Shown here one piece after another: positions 40,798 to 52,748 of a stretch of DNA of 64,000 nt. The DNA comes from Bufo bufo. Lineage: Eukaryota > Chordata > Amphibia > Anura > Bufonidae. The stretch is taken from positions 396,146,119-396,210,118 of the forward strand of contig NC_053392.1 in the NCBI RefSeq assembly GCF_905171765.1. Reading direction: 5' to 3'. Made by a program: the position numbers and the translations under genes. Within the stretch, counting starts at the first letter, position 1; each line of letters starts with the position of its first letter. The notes below the pieces were generated by a model. That model did no database searches. It was not told where the DNA came from and saw only the letters and a program-made list of their open reading frames with translations.

Positions 40798-42912
40798 TTT
40801 TTTTTTGTTTGTTTGTTTGTTTATAAATTTCTTTATAAATTTTCTCTGAGGAAAAACATTATACAAATATATAAAAAGGAAGGAGCATAATACGTATACA
40901 TTTTACATCTCCAAATGTGTAATCTCAATAGTATACATACTGATAGGATTCTGACATAACGCATTGGCCTGATAGGCCGACAAGCATATAAAAAAGCAAT
41001 AGAGGCCCCAGCATGGATACTAATCTCCCTCCTTCCATAGCAAACTAACCCTAACCGGCCTCCCCCCCTCCTCGTTTTCCCCCCTCCCAAGCCAGGCCAC
41101 GGCTGTCGCAGGGGCGGCGGGCGACTCCCACCGCCATTCCAAGTTATTTCATCCTGTCTCATAGTACACTGTAAATCATACCGTAATCACCATATGTACG
41201 AGAATGCTTCCACCTGGGCATCCCCTGTCAATTGTCAGTTATCAGTTCCACTCCAGCCGTATATCTTCCAATTATATCCGATGTTTCTCCTCTTTACATT
41301 TAATATACTCGAATTCCTTTACTCTATGCATTAATCTTTCCCACTCTAGTAAGGTAGGGGCCCTATCCATCACCCAATTCCTCAGAATTAATACCTTGGC
41401 CAATAAGAATCCCTTCAACCAGCGAATCTGTTCGCTTTTTGATGCTTTATATTTAAACTCCGGGGGGAATATCCCGAGTATGGCTAATTCGATAGTTAAA
41501 GGGGGGCTATTCTCAGTTATTGACTCCATGCCCTGGAATATACTTTGCCAGAAAATCTTTATGGCCGGGCAGCTCCATAGCATTTGAACATATCCGGCTT
41601 TGGGGCAGAGGCATTTCAGACAACAAAATTATTTTTCTTTTTTTCCGTACATTTTGGAAAGGAGACCCGGCGTGAGATATAACCGATGTACTATTTTAAA
41701 TTGTGTCAACCGGTGCTGGCGCGAGAAAGAGGCCTTCTTAATATTTTGATATACCTCCCACTACTGGAGTGGGTTACCTACCCCTAAATCCGCTTCCCAT
41801 TTACCAACACTTTTAAATTTAAGGACAGTGCTTAATTCCTTTATTACTCTAATATAGATTTGTGAAACCCTAACTTTTTTCCCATAGCAAGTGTAACAGA
41901 AGCCTAACAGTGACTGCGTGACTGGTGTTTGAGAAATTTAATTTCGCATATATACAAGTGCATGCTTAAGTTGAGCATATCTATAGTGATTTAACGCCGT
42001 AATTGGTATCTCATGAAATATTTCCCCTATAGGTTTTAATTTACCGACATTACAAATGTGTGAGAGCGTCGTGATCCCTCTCCAATAATTGTTGTCATTT
42101 AGAGCTAAAAGTTCATTTAGAAAAGGGTTGTCCCATAACGAGGTAAACTCCTGGGTGTACGTAACCTGCAGAATGGATTTTGTCTTGTTCCATACTTTCT
42201 GTAGCATTGAACTTATAGGGCAGGTATGTTCACTGCGACCTAAAAGTCTGGTCTCCAGTATACTAAATATATTCTGTATAGGGCACTTCTGTTGTTTAGT
42301 GAGGTAAGATATCAGTAAACCATCCCCAACATTAATACACCATTGCAGTTGAGAGCACAGGTAATAGCCTTGAAAATATGGAAGACCAAGACCGCCATCA
42401 GTTTCGGCCAAACACAGATATCGCAATTTGATACGGACCCTTTTCCTGCCCCATATCAGATCATTGATCAGTCTATCAATCCAGTTGAAGACACCATCCT
42501 CGATCCAAATGGGGCAGGGGCCGATCACATACAGTATCCAGGGCAACAGAATCATTTTGATCAAAGCAATTCTATTGATCTGCGAAAGGGGGAGTTTCTG
42601 CCAAACCCTAACCTTCTCCTTTACTTTGTTTACCAAAGGAATGATATTTAATTTATTATAATCCCTTACTGAGCTGCCAATCTTTATCCCTAAATATTCT
42701 AAATGGTCCAGTGGGGATATTACTTTTACCTTTAGATCGTTTTGTGGGGGTGAGTGATTCAGAGGAAAGAGGACAGATTTGGACCAGTTTATCTCATACC
42801 CGGCCACCCGGCCGAACTCGTCTATTGTTTGCATAACACGTGGAACATTTCTCCACCCGTCGTTTAAATAGAGCAATACGTATATGTTCTTTAAGAAGTT
42901 GTGCTGCAGCAA
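40798..42912 (-). mobile_element. LINE of the L1/Tx1 group, 5'-truncated, minus strand
   Basis: The 3' end is the A-rich tail read on the minus strand (T9 and four TTTG units at 40798-40822 on the plus strand). The 5' end lies within the RT active-site region near 42905. It is the same family as 14845-18045, judged by shared protein words such as NDLIWGRKRVRIKL and GLPYFQGYY. The interior has several frameshifts and is older than the plus-strand copy. Confidence 0.8.
41272..42912 (-). pseudogene. LINE ORF2 remnant (RT thumb and C-terminus)
   Basis: The first open segment (42912-41938) begins where the RT active site should be (LLYLND in place of YADD) and continues with FGRVAGYEINWSKS, LEYLGIKIG, RINDLIW-type and GGLGLPYFQGYY motifs. 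It then breaks. Between 41640 and 41560 the motif CLKCLCPKAGY..LWSCP corresponds to the CX2C..H..C domain, with the His replaced by Gln. The last segment (41583-41272) has the C-terminal helices (ILRNWVMDRAPTLLEWERLM). Endonuclease and most RT fingers are lost, so it has no function. Confidence 0.8.
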
Positions 42913-43099
42913 AAAGGGGACACACCCCTAAGCTGCCATCTTGAAATAATCCAGTAGAGCAATTGGATCAATGAATGGGGAGATCTCTGGATCCATGTGA
43001 GGTACAGGGCTGGTTCTGGCTTTGCTAGAAATAGATGGCCATGTACTATATGATGTCTGATTTTCATTTGTTACATTAATCATGAGATATCCCCTTTAA

Positions 43100-43658
43100 T
43101 CATAACAGACATCAACGTCTTCTCTGAAATGCTGCAGCATTTTAGAGAATATATAGTTTAATACTGATCAGGGCAAGTGCGAGGGGCGGATTGGGGAATT
43201 TCCCAGTGGGCCGATGCCCGGGAAGCCGACTGAGCCCTCCTCGCGGCCACCAGCCAGGTATGTAATGATTGGAAGCTCCCAGAGTTAATTAACGCTGGGG
43301 GCATCAAGTAGTTATGTACCTGGCCAACAACCACAGGTGCTCTACTGATTCCAGAATTGAACTGATTGCCATTGGAGTAGGAGGACAGAGTATGGCAGTT
43401 GGAGCTGGCCACCACGGAAGGGCAGCTTCTGACGAGGTATTTTGTTCTCCTGGGGCATTATGTTGTGCTGCAGTTTAGTTTTTTATGCTGCTGGGTCAGG
43501 TTATTGTGCTGCACTGAGGTATTTGGCTCTGCTGGGGTGGTATTTTGTGCCTCAATATGGTATTACTGGCCCGCCTAATTGTATTAGCCCTTCTTTCTGT
43601 TTATTTGAACCTGCCTACCACATAGGGTCACTTGTAGTTCTTTTTCCAGGGCCACTTT
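43100..43658. repeat. Low-complexity GTATTTTGTGCTGC-like repeats, otherwise nothing
   Basis: From about 43437 to 43560 degenerate units of the type GGTATTTTGTTCTCCTGGGG recur. 43160-43260 (GGGGCGGATTGGGGAATTTC) may be a dispersed repeat. No coding region. Confidence 0.4.
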
Positions 43659-43959
43659 GGCTGGGTTCACACCTGAGCGTATTCGATAAGCGCTTTTTAC
43701 AGGCGTTTTTAATGGGCGGAAACAAGCAAACACCCATTTAGGCGCGTTCCCGCTGAAGTCTATGGGCGGGAAAGCGCGACAATACGCCCCAAAGAAGCTC
43801 CTGTACTTTTTGGGGCGTAGGGCGTTTTACAGCGCATTCGTACACGCTGTAAAACGCTCAGGTGAGAACCATGCCCATAGGGAAACATTGGTTTTTGCCT
43901 GTTGAGCGTTTTACAGCGCGTAGGAACGCGCTGTAAAATGCTCAGGTGTGAACCTAGCC
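43659..43959. mobile_element. Harbinger-like MITE, 301 bp
   Basis: Starts GGCTGGGTTCACACCTGAGC and ends GCTCAGGTGTGAACCTAGCC with TTT on both sides (43656-43658 and 43960-43962). The interior contains inverted GCGTTTTACAGCGC words. TTT differs from the TAA used by other copies, so the family link rests on the terminal GGCY..TTCACA. Confidence 0.7.
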
Positions 43960-43962
43960 TTT

Positions 43963-45843
43963 AAGTTCCCAGTCCACCTGGGAGGTCCCCACTGGCTTCT
44001 CAGCATGGGGCTTTTTTGATTGACAAGTGTCCATATGCAAATAGGGAGAATGTCAATTAAGTTGAGCCAATTAGGGAGACGGCAGGCAGTCACCCCGAGG
44101 GCAATTCTCTCTGTCCTGGCTCATTTTCTGAAACATTGAAGCTGTCTGTAAGGAGAAGGCCTTGTTGGGATTTCATGCTGCCCCACCCTTTAACAACCTA
44201 CAGTATATACCTTTGTAACTAAAGGTGCCTATATAACGTTAATAGCTGTCTTCTGTCTCCCCCATACACATACATGCTTACCTTGGCTTATACGCTACTC
44301 AGATGCTTATGCTGTAGTGACACCCAAGCACAAGTGTGTCAGCCGCATGTCCCTGCAGACATAATAGTGTCTCCAAGTAGAATGTGCTTGTTTCGACTGA
44401 AAAAATATATATGCACAGTGAAAATATTATTTATTCACATGCATGCCATATATAGATAGGGTATGAATGCACTAATTGCTGATGAACATAAGGTATAGCC
44501 ACACGTGATGGAAAAAAATCCATAATAGATTTGATAACAATTTCACCTTACACATTGTGATGTTGAATACTTTTACGTTAATGAATAAAAAAAGTATTAA
44601 GGGAGTGGTACCTTTATAGGCTAACCAGAAAAAAACATATTGCAAGCTTTCAGAGCACAAAGACTCCTTCTTCAGGCAGGATTATAAATGGCCTCAATCC
44701 CTTAATACTGTTGTATTTATTCTGGCTTACACAGAACTATGCAATTCTTGCCACACACCTTACACGTTGCAAAGGGTGAAATCGGCAGAAAAATTGATCT
44801 GCTGCTGATTAAAAATCTGTATTGTGCCAGATGTGAATTTCCGCAGAGTGTTGATGAGATTTGTTACAATCTCGTCGACTTGGCTACTGCTACAGTAATA
44901 TGCAGAATTTCTGGCCACAAATCCAGTTGCAAAATCGACAGCATATTTTCTACCCTTGGAATTCCAGTTTTATACAGGCTCTAAATGGAAGTTTTCTCTT
45001 AACAGCAAGTCCTGCCAGGATGCTTATTCTAGGGGCCAGCAGTAATTCCCTATGAAATGGCAGCTCAATTCTACATTTATCAACAGACAAAAAGGTTGTT
45101 CATTGACAGCTATCTCCCACATACTGTATAAATGCTAGTTGGGGGAACTGGCATGTTATTTCTATAGATGTAAGGTAAGAAGAGTCTTTTAGACATCTTA
45201 GTAGTCTGTGTTGACACTTCGCTGAGGTTTCCGTTCTTCTGATCCATCAGAAGAACAGAATTTTTTTTTTAAATGGATCTGGTTTATTTTGAGCATACTA
45301 AACATAACCCAAACCTGCCCATCATGAATGCCAGACGTGCCAGTGCAATTGCCACCTGTGCAATCTATATCATATAGCATCGGGCCTGGCGTGTCCTGCA
45401 GTGAACTAGTGTTATGTCTCGTATCAGAGAGTATGGTGCGTTTTCAGTGATAGGTTATTTCAGTATCATGCGCCTGACACCATGGAATTTTGGGTGTTTC
45501 ATAAATACATTATAACACTGTGCTAATTACACTGATTATGAAACAGATGACAGAACATCTGTAGAACGCTGTACAACTTTATTACCAGCCGCAATGTTTA
45601 CTCTGGCTATACTTTTATTTCAAATATTCCTATGTGTCAAGTATGTGTTTCCTGCAGTTTTATGTGCGGTGATACAGAGGACATCACTAGTGAATAGTGT
45701 TAATGACATGAAACATGCAGGAGGCAAACTAGAATTCACTAAAAGTAAAAACAAAAACTCTGGTTACGTCTACAGAGACATTAAAGTATCTAAAAATATG
45801 CTAAATAATTTTTTTTAAAAGGAGATGTGCTGTAAAAACATAC
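43963..45843. other. No gene; contains one ribozyme-like repeat piece
   Basis: Apart from the segment at 44560-44720, no repeat family or ORF is recognisable here. Confidence 0.4.
44560..44720 (-). ncRNA. Second hammerhead-like core, in a repeat fragment
   Basis: On the minus strand CTGAAGA (44669-44675) fits CUGANGA. It is followed by a stem-loop (GGAGTC..GCTCT, imperfect) and GAAA (44648-44651), then GCTTGCAATATG and GGTTAGCCTATAAAGGTACC. I recall this repeat being common in vertebrates. The helix opposite GCTTGC is missing, so activity is doubtful. Confidence 0.35.
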
Positions 45844-45847
45844 TTAA

Positions 45848-46140
45848 AGGGGACCTGTGATGTATATGCAGTCTGATCTGTAGACAGCATGTTATAGAGC
45901 AGGAGGAGCTGAGCAGATGGATATGTAGTTTGGTGGGAATTGATTCAGTAAATTATTTTATTAATTTAAATCTTGGAGTGCAGCGGGAGGTTCTACTCAT
46001 TGACAGCTATCTTTGTGTGTACAGGGGAAACCATCAATCAATATTAGGACCGCCCACTGGACTCTTGAAAGTGCAGAGATTTATATGAATAAAATACAGG
46101 TTCTACTATATAGCAATCTGCTCTGCTCATTTAGACTTTA
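45848..46140. mobile_element. TTAA-type MITE, right end uncertain
   Basis: TTAA at 45844-45847 followed by AGGGGACCTGTGATG, then GCAGTCTGATCTGTAGACAGC and AGAGCAGGAGGAGCTGAGC, related to the fragment at 9178-9310 (AAAGCAGGAGGCGCTGACC). The right boundary is not found. Confidence 0.5.
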
Positions 46141-47033
46141 TGAACACGTCCTTCATGTTCAGTGACATTAGGAAAATTGACCATGCAATTAAAAGAGGAT
46201 GAGCCTCTGTTCTGTATGAAAGAAGGGTGGAAACGCAAAATCATTTCCTCTGGAACCCATCTGACACTGCTCAAATGTACATGTTATTAGCAATGTGGGG
46301 GCTATGGGTGCCATTACACTTGTATTAGTGTCTGCGAGTACAGGAAATAAAATAACTGCAACTGGGCACAGGTGTAAGGCTGGCAGTAGACATTTGATAA
46401 ATGTCAATTTCAGCAGAACTGATCAACCATCTAATGTGTATGGGCCTCCTGACTGTCTCCCCATGGCAGATGTCATGGGAGATAAAGATCGAGCAGTTGG
46501 ATTTCATGTGCCTGAATACTACATTTTAGATTCTAAATGATAGCATCTTGTTGTGGTTCCTTCTCTGCTTCCTTTAGCAGAATACCCAGGGACCCACTCA
46601 CTTTCAGATCTAGAACAGCATCCCACATCAGAAGAATTGAATTATGTTGGTCCAGATGATCCTCGTGTGATTTATATGTCTGCTTAGGAGTACTAAAGGT
46701 AAAAATTAGGGGAAAGTGCTCTGTGCCGCTGCCAGCAACCACGGCCAATACAAAAGGTCTTACGTCATACAACTATCAACTACATGTCCATACAGCTGTG
46801 TCATTGAAAATCTGGCAGTATCCTTTCCAATGGCTTCTGTCGCCTGACTTTGACCAGTGCTAGACCAGCCTTCTGCACTGCCAGTGAACCCTCACCATAT
46901 TGTTTGTGCAGGCATAGCTTGTGCACAATTATTTCACTCATCATTGATCATCTGACAAGAGCTCTACATATCAAATGCTGTGTAGGTGTAGTATGTCTGG
47001 AGGTAAAAAGGTCTTTCATGGCAGCTTAGCAGC
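46141..47033. other. No gene; possible Harbinger-type end
   Basis: TAAGGCTGGCAGTAGACATT at about 46376 resembles the start of the MITE at 19280, with GTGTATGGGCCTCC near 46436, but the pair is incomplete. Nothing else is supported. Confidence 0.35.
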
Positions 47034-47035
47034 TA

Positions 47036-47746
47036 CAGTTGCAAGAAAAAGTATGTGAACCCTTTGGAATGATATGGATTTGTGCACAAATTGGTCATAA
47101 AATGTGATCTGATCTTCATCTAAGGCCAAGTTCACACGAACGTATGGCTTTTATAGTTTTTTGCGGTCCGTTTTTCACGGATCCGTTGTTCCATTTTTGA
47201 GTTCCGTTGTGTTTCCGTTTCCTTTCCGTTTTTCCGTTCCGTTTTTCCGTATGGCATATACAGTATACAGTAATTACATAGAAAAAATTGGGCTGGCCAT
47301 AACATTTTCAATAGATGGTTCAGAAAAAACGGAACGGATACGGAAGACATACGGATGCATTTCCGTATGTGTTCCGTTTTTTTTGCGGACCCATTGACTT
47401 TAATGGAGCCACGGATCGTGATTTACGGCCAAATATAGGACATGTTCTATCTTTCAACGGAACGGAAAAACGGAAATACGGAAACGGAATGCATACGGAA
47501 CACATTCCGTTTTTTTTTGCGGAACCATTGAAATGAATGGTTCCGTATACAGACCGTATACGGAACACAAAAAAACGGCCCGTACACCCGCAAAAAAAAC
47601 GTTCGTGTGAACTAGGCCTAAGTCACGACAATAGACAATCACAGTCTGCTTAAACTAATAACACACAAAGAATTAAATGTTACCATGTTTTTATTGAACA
47701 CACCATGTAAACATTCACAGTGCAGGTGGAAAAAGTATGTGAACCC
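47036..47746 (+). repeat. Tc1 left inverted arm with two direct repeats
   Basis: The transposase-binding word AAAAAGTATGTGAACCC is at 47046-47062 (outer) and 47730-47746 (inner). Between them lies the MITE at 47124-47618. Without the insertion the spacing would be about 186 bases, close to the 186 bases in the right arm. Confidence 0.9.
47124..47618. mobile_element. Harbinger-type MITE in the Tc1 left arm
   Basis: Starts GGCCAAGTTCACACGAACG and ends CGTTCGTGTGAACTAGGCC with TAA on both sides (47121-47123 and 47619-47621). The intact right arm of the Tc1 reads GACTTAGATGAAG, that is CTTCATCTAAGTC in inverse, with a single TAA. So TAA was duplicated on insertion, which supports PIF/Harbinger. 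The body is rich in TTTCCGTT and foldback sequence. Confidence 0.93.
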
Positions 47747-47752
47747 CTGGAT

Positions 47753-48778
47753 TTAATAACTGGTTGAACCTCCTTTGGCAGCAATAACTTCAACCAAACG
47801 TTTCCTGTAGTTGCAGATCAGACGTGCACAACGGTCAGGAGTAATTCTTGACCATTCCTCTTTACAGAACTGTTTCAGTTCAGCAATATTCTTGGGATGT
47901 CTGGTGTGAATCGCTTTCTTGAGGTCATGCCACAGCATCTCAATCGGGTTGAGGTCAGGACTCTGACTGAGCCACTCCAGAAGGTGTATTTTCTTCTGTT
48001 TAAGCCATTCTGTTGTTGATTTACTTCTATGCTTTGGGTAGTTGTCCTGTTGCAACACACATCTTCTGTTGAGCTTCAGCTGGTGGACAGATGGCCTTAA
48101 GTTCACTTGCAAAATGTCTTGATAAACTTGGGAATTCATTTTTCCTTCAATGATAGCAATCCGTCCAGGCCCTGACACAGCAAAGCAGCCCCAAACCATG
48201 ATGCCCCCAACACCATACTTCACAGTTGGGATGAGGTTTTGCTGTTGGTGTGCTGTGCCTCTTTTTCTCCACACATAGTGTTGTGTGTTTCTTCCAAACA
48301 ACTCAACTTTGGTTTCATCTGTCCACAGAATATTTTGCCAGTACTGCTGTGGAACATCCAGGTGCTCTTGTGCAAACTGTAAATGTGCAGCAATGTTTTT
48401 TTTGGACAGCAGTGGCTTACTCTGTGGTATCCTCCCATGAAATCCATTCTTGTTTAGTCTTTTACGTATCGTAGATTCGCTAACAGTGATGTTAGCATAT
48501 GCCAGAGACTTTTGTAAGTCTTAAGCTGATACTCTAGGATTCTTCTTCACCTCATTGAGCAGTCTGTGCTGTGCTCTTGCAGTCATGTTTACAGGATGGC
48601 CACTCCTAGGGAGAGTAGCAGCAGTGCTGAACTTTTCCCATTTATAGACAATTTGTCTTACCGTGGACTGATGAACAGCAAAGCTTTTGGAGATACTTTT
48701 ATAACCCTTTCCAGCTTTATGCAAGTCAACAATTATTAATCGTAGGTCTTCTGAGAGCTCTTTTGTGCGAGGCATCAT
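47753..48778 (-). pseudogene. Tc1 transposase, full length with one stop codon
   Basis: The frame runs from [12 protein letters not shown] at 48778 to the stop at 47753, about 341 codons, the usual length for Tc1 transposases. Residues 1-85 contain the paired-like helix-turn-helix ([29 protein letters not shown]). A TAA at 48521-48523 follows NPRVSA; downstream the same frame is open and keeps the second half of the DNA-binding domain (ESTIRKRLNKNGFHGR). The DDE triad is visible: WTDETKVELF, then LQQDNYPKHRSK, then SPDLNPIEMLW, with 34 residues between the second Asp and the Glu. Apart from the stop it seems intact. It would cut the element at its IR/DR ends and insert it at TA. Confidence 0.95.
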
Positions 48779-48941
48779 TCACATCAGGCAATGCTTCTTG
48801 TGAAAAGCAAATCCAGAACTGGTGTGTGTTTTTTATAGGGCATGGCAGCTGTAACCAACACCTCCAATCTCATCTCATTGATTGGACTCCAGTTGGCTGA
48901 CACCTCACTCCAATTAGCTCTTGGAGATGTCATTAGTCTAG

Positions 48942-49154
48942 GGGTTCACATACTTTTTCCACCTGCACTGTGAATGTTTACATGGTGTGTTCAATAAAAA
49001 CATGGTAATATTTAATTCTTTGTGTGTTATTAGTTTAAGCAGACTGTGATTGTCTATTGTTGTGACTTAGATGAAGATCAGATCACATTTTATGACCAAT
49101 TTGGGCAGAAATCCATATCATTCCAAAGGGTTCACATACTTTTTCTTGCAACTG
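48942..49154 (-). repeat. Tc1 right inverted arm with two direct repeats
   Basis: GGGTTCACATACTTTTT is at 48942-48958 (inner) and 49128-49144 (outer), 186 bases apart. This arm lacks the MITE and so preserves the original structure. Confidence 0.9.
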
Positions 49155-49156
49155 TA

Positions 49157-50430
49157 TATATCTCAATAAGATCTTAAAGTATAGGCACAAATGTCTTTGT
49201 ATAACACCCAAACTATCTGCTGCTTCTTACTAAGATATACACACACCATATATATGCAGTATTCCAGTATTTGAGTGCTCAGCCCAATCTTTAACTTTTT
49301 TATATACAATTGTGTTGGTTGGGTGGATCAACGGGGCTTTGTAGCACCACTCCTTTGTTAAAGGTACAGTGAGCCACTATTACCTTTGTCTTTTCAAGAT
49401 ATACACACAGCCTGACCCCATGTATACTGAAAAGAGATTATAAAATACAACAGCTCATCATGAGGATCAAATCTGAGCTGTGTACTTTTAGCCTGTCCCA
49501 GTGATTTGGTGAGTTGTACCTATGAATAGGGTGATGCAAATGTATTATTTGTGCACTATACATGTAATAAAAATATTGTAAGGCTTTTATTCACATTTTC
49601 TTCTATGGTAGTGTCCCTGCTGTTTCTCCTCTGGACTACCTTCTCCTATGTTCAGTGGTGGAAAAACATACTCAGTAATTACGCTGCTCCTTTCCCTCCT
49701 CTTAGTGCCAACATAGTGATCTCACAGTGAAGTGGCCCAGGCAGCTTTCATCCATTCATCCCTTCTAAATTCTTAAATAGCTGCATATCTGTGTAGTCAG
49801 TAGAGAAGGAAATTGGAAAGGGTGGATATATACCATAATGCTACTTATCAATGAATTGCCAGAGCTGTGAGGGACTATTTTCTATGCAGGGTAGGAAAGA
49901 GAACAGAGCTTTGGAAATGGGGGAGTCAGGGTTAGCAAATGCTGAGTGCAATGCATTCCTGGGAGATGGAGGTACTTGCCTAGGAAAAGCTGGAGAAGGT
50001 TGTGGCACTACTGCGAGCGTCGGTGCCTTCTCAAACAGCTGATCGGCGGGGGTCCTGGATGTCCAATCAGATACTGATGATCTATCAAGAGGATAGGTCA
50101 TCAGTATTTAAGTCTTGGAAAACCCCTCTAATCCTGTACGGTCAATCTGCAGAAAGGCTTAGCCTTTGCCAATCCGTGTAGAGTGTTAATAAATCAACCT
50201 AACTGAGCTGGAAGCCCTAACCACACCTTCTGCAGCAAAAACTATAATGTGCAAACTTAACTTTCATAAATTTTAACAATCGTTCATTTTCAGTAAAATA
50301 TGAATTAAACTCTAAGAAACACAGCTAATTCTGACCACTTTTTATTTAGGATATTTTACAGGTTAAATCAATGCGGAATATCTTTGCAGACATTGCTTTA
50401 TCTTTTACGGCTTATTGATTTGGGGCTTAA
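49157..50430. other. No gene; one MITE right end
   Basis: GGTCATCAGTATTTAAGTC then GGAAAACCCCTCTAA (50096-50131) is the right end of a TTAA-type MITE family; its left end was not found. ORFs at 49841-50101 lie within that palindromic stretch. Confidence 0.4.
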
Positions 50431-50640
50431 AGGGGTTGTCCACGTTCACACCACTGATCAGCTCTTCTTAGCAGCTGCCAGAGCTGGAATCATGTAATTC
50501 TCTTCACTGTGTAGTGGCCATGTTGGGAGCTGAGCTCCAGGAACTCAACACGACCACTATACAGTGGACAGAGCTGCCTAGTTGGACAAGCAGTATCACT
50601 TACTAAAATAGGCAGGGAAATAGGTCTAACATACTGAAAA
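50431..50640. mobile_element. Left part of a TTAA-type MITE
   Basis: TTAA (50427-50430) then AGGGGTTGTCCACGTTC. GTGTAGTGGCCATGTTGGGA and its rough inverse CACGACCACTATACAGTGGA show the interior palindrome. No right end with TTAA was identified. Confidence 0.5.
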
Positions 50641-52536
50641 GTTATTATTAAATGAGGATGAAGCAATTCTTATTTTGCCTGTCCTCATATGACTTTATAC
50701 TGCAGGAAAATTGGGCTGCTTCTTTTTGACATTTAGGAAGAATAAGCAATTTATGACAAGGATATTGGACACAGTGAGGAGTTAGAAATCATTGCGGTCA
50801 ATAGTGATGATTACTTCATCAAGGCTGCCCATATTAATGGATATAGGCAGATTAGGAAGGGTTGCTGCTCGAGTAACGGGGGGAAGATCTAACTACATTT
50901 TATTATTCTGTCTCTTCACTGAAATGTTAAGACATGGCACTTTGCTTTTAGGATGTACCTGTAATAACTAGAACATTCATTTGAAAATCGATGTGCTAAT
51001 CTTTGAATAACAATTGTGCCATTTTCACAGATACGAATGACAAAGGCATCAGTCAGTAGACAAATCCTGCCTCTCAGGGCATCTATGAGGTTCCCAACAA
51101 GGTGCACCCATGAAATGCACCCCTGATCCTTCTGACATGCATAGAGAGGGCTTATGTGACAGTAAACTCCACTAGGGGGACCTAATCAATCATATATATA
51201 GAATGTATAACCACGCACTTTATCCTCCACTGAAGCTCTAATCCTCCCTACGTGTCAGTATATACTGTATCTAACACCGCTGCAGACAGTCCCTGGCCTC
51301 AGAAGAATACGTCATGAGACCGCTGAGGCCATTGGTTGGCTGTAGTGGTCACATGGAATACACAGGCACGTTAACAATGCAGCTGAACAAGCAAATGCCA
51401 AAGGAGCAGCAGCTGAAAGTGGCGGGGAGGAAATAGATGAGTATATCTTATTTCATTATTTTACGATAATTGCTGCCTTTAGAGGGTATTTGTAGTCAGA
51501 GAATCCCTTTTAAAATAGGTGTCAAGAGACAAAATATACAGAAATGGTCATTTTATACCAGTGGTTCTAACAAACTGTTCAGGTTACTGTAACAAGTACT
51601 CACAGTCATTTAGGTAGACTGGTATCCATGATGTGATGTTCTTTTCTATCTAGAGGTGTACTGTGCCTTTAAATCTCTGTATGCTCATTATGTCCAATCC
51701 ATTCTTCTGTTCCATAACTGTGGTTGTCTCCTTGATGGTTTTGGCAGAAAAATTCTTAATTCCAGTTTCCAGTGACTGTGGGTTTATACTTGTCCGAAAT
51801 AGATAATAGATGTGTGTTATGGAGCAGTTGCAGAGCAGACTCTTGGCGCTGGCTCACATCTGCTCCACAGCCGACTATCTTTTGGCATTTGGTACAATCT
51901 CATCCACCAGATATGACAACTGAATTTCTTCAGAGAGTGAGATGTACACATTAAAAGGGATGAATACATCAGAAATGGAAATCCAGTGATTTAACAATTC
52001 AATTCATGTTTTTTTTTCTCACAATTGTGTGCTGTGTAAATGGTTTGCAGTGTATACCACAGTACAAAGATTGAGGGAACAAGTTTCATCTGCACCCCTC
52101 CCTTTTTATTAACCCAGGACCAGATTCGGAAACCCACTTGTAGAAATATAGAATGTTATACCAGCCATTGAAATGAGCTGTGTCTACTACAGCTAGATCC
52201 CTTCTTTTATACAAGATCACCTCTAAAACGGGGGACACTCATTTTCATAAGCTCTCAGTCAGTAGGTCGTCCGCCGGAACAGACTGCCGGAGTTCACAGC
52301 GCAGATGTGAACCCATTCTAATGAGTCACTAAGCATGCACGGTGGGCATAGCCGAGCATACATACGTATGGGAGGATTGGGAGAGAAAGCCGTCAGCTGG
52401 ACGATCATTATCTTAACACTTAGTGTGTGTATGCCCAGCCTAAATAGTGAAGAAGCCAATATGATGAAGCAATTAAGTGATCGATTGACATAATACATAT
52501 TCCCTTTAGATTTACTGGATATTTCCAGGTTTCACA
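50641..52536. other. No gene or recognised repeat
   Basis: Non-coding. GTATGCCCAGCCTAA near 52430 may be the right end of a Harbinger-type MITE. Nothing else is recognised. Confidence 0.4.
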
Positions 52537-52539
52537 TTA

Positions 52540-52748
52540 GACTAGTTTCATACTAGCATTAAAATTCTTCCGCAGGCTGTTTCAGCAGAAGTTGTTGTCC
52601 GACTGAATCCTGACACTAAGGCCAGAAAGAGGAGCGACCCACCCAAGTCGTATTATTGTCAAAGGCTCTGGCGGGCTCAGGCAGTATCCGGCTATGCCGC
52701 TGCTGGAACAACCTGCCGGAAGAATTTACTGCTAATGTGAAACTAGCC
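52540..52748. mobile_element. Harbinger-type MITE, 209 bp
   Basis: Starts GACTAGTTTCATACTAGCAT and ends ATGTGAAACTAGCC. The subterminal words AATTCTTCCGCAGGCTGTT and CCTGCCGGAAGAATT are inverse copies. The flanks are TTA and TAA. Confidence 0.7.

Larger units (their letters stand above)
40577..43095. mobile_element. TTAA-type MITE split by a LINE
   Basis: The left end AAAGGGGTTATCCCATGA (40577) is inverted at TCATGAGATATCCCCTTTAA (43080-43099). Left part 40577-40797, right part about 42913-43095. The inner break on the left reads CAGCTGCCAGCAG and on the right GCTGCAGCAAAAAGGGGACA, suggesting a short target duplication around the LINE that I cannot resolve. Confidence 0.65.
47036..49154 (-). 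mobile_element. Tc1 transposon with IR/DR ends
   Basis: Starts CAGTTGCAAGAAAAAGTATG and ends CATACTTTTTCTTGCAACTG, flanked by TA (47034-47035 and 49155-49156), the Tc1 target. Long inverted arms each carry two copies of AAAAAGTATGTGAACCC. The transposase is on the minus strand. The left arm is lengthened by a 495-bp Harbinger-type MITE. Without that insert the element is about 1.62 kb, a normal Tc1 size. Confidence 0.95.
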
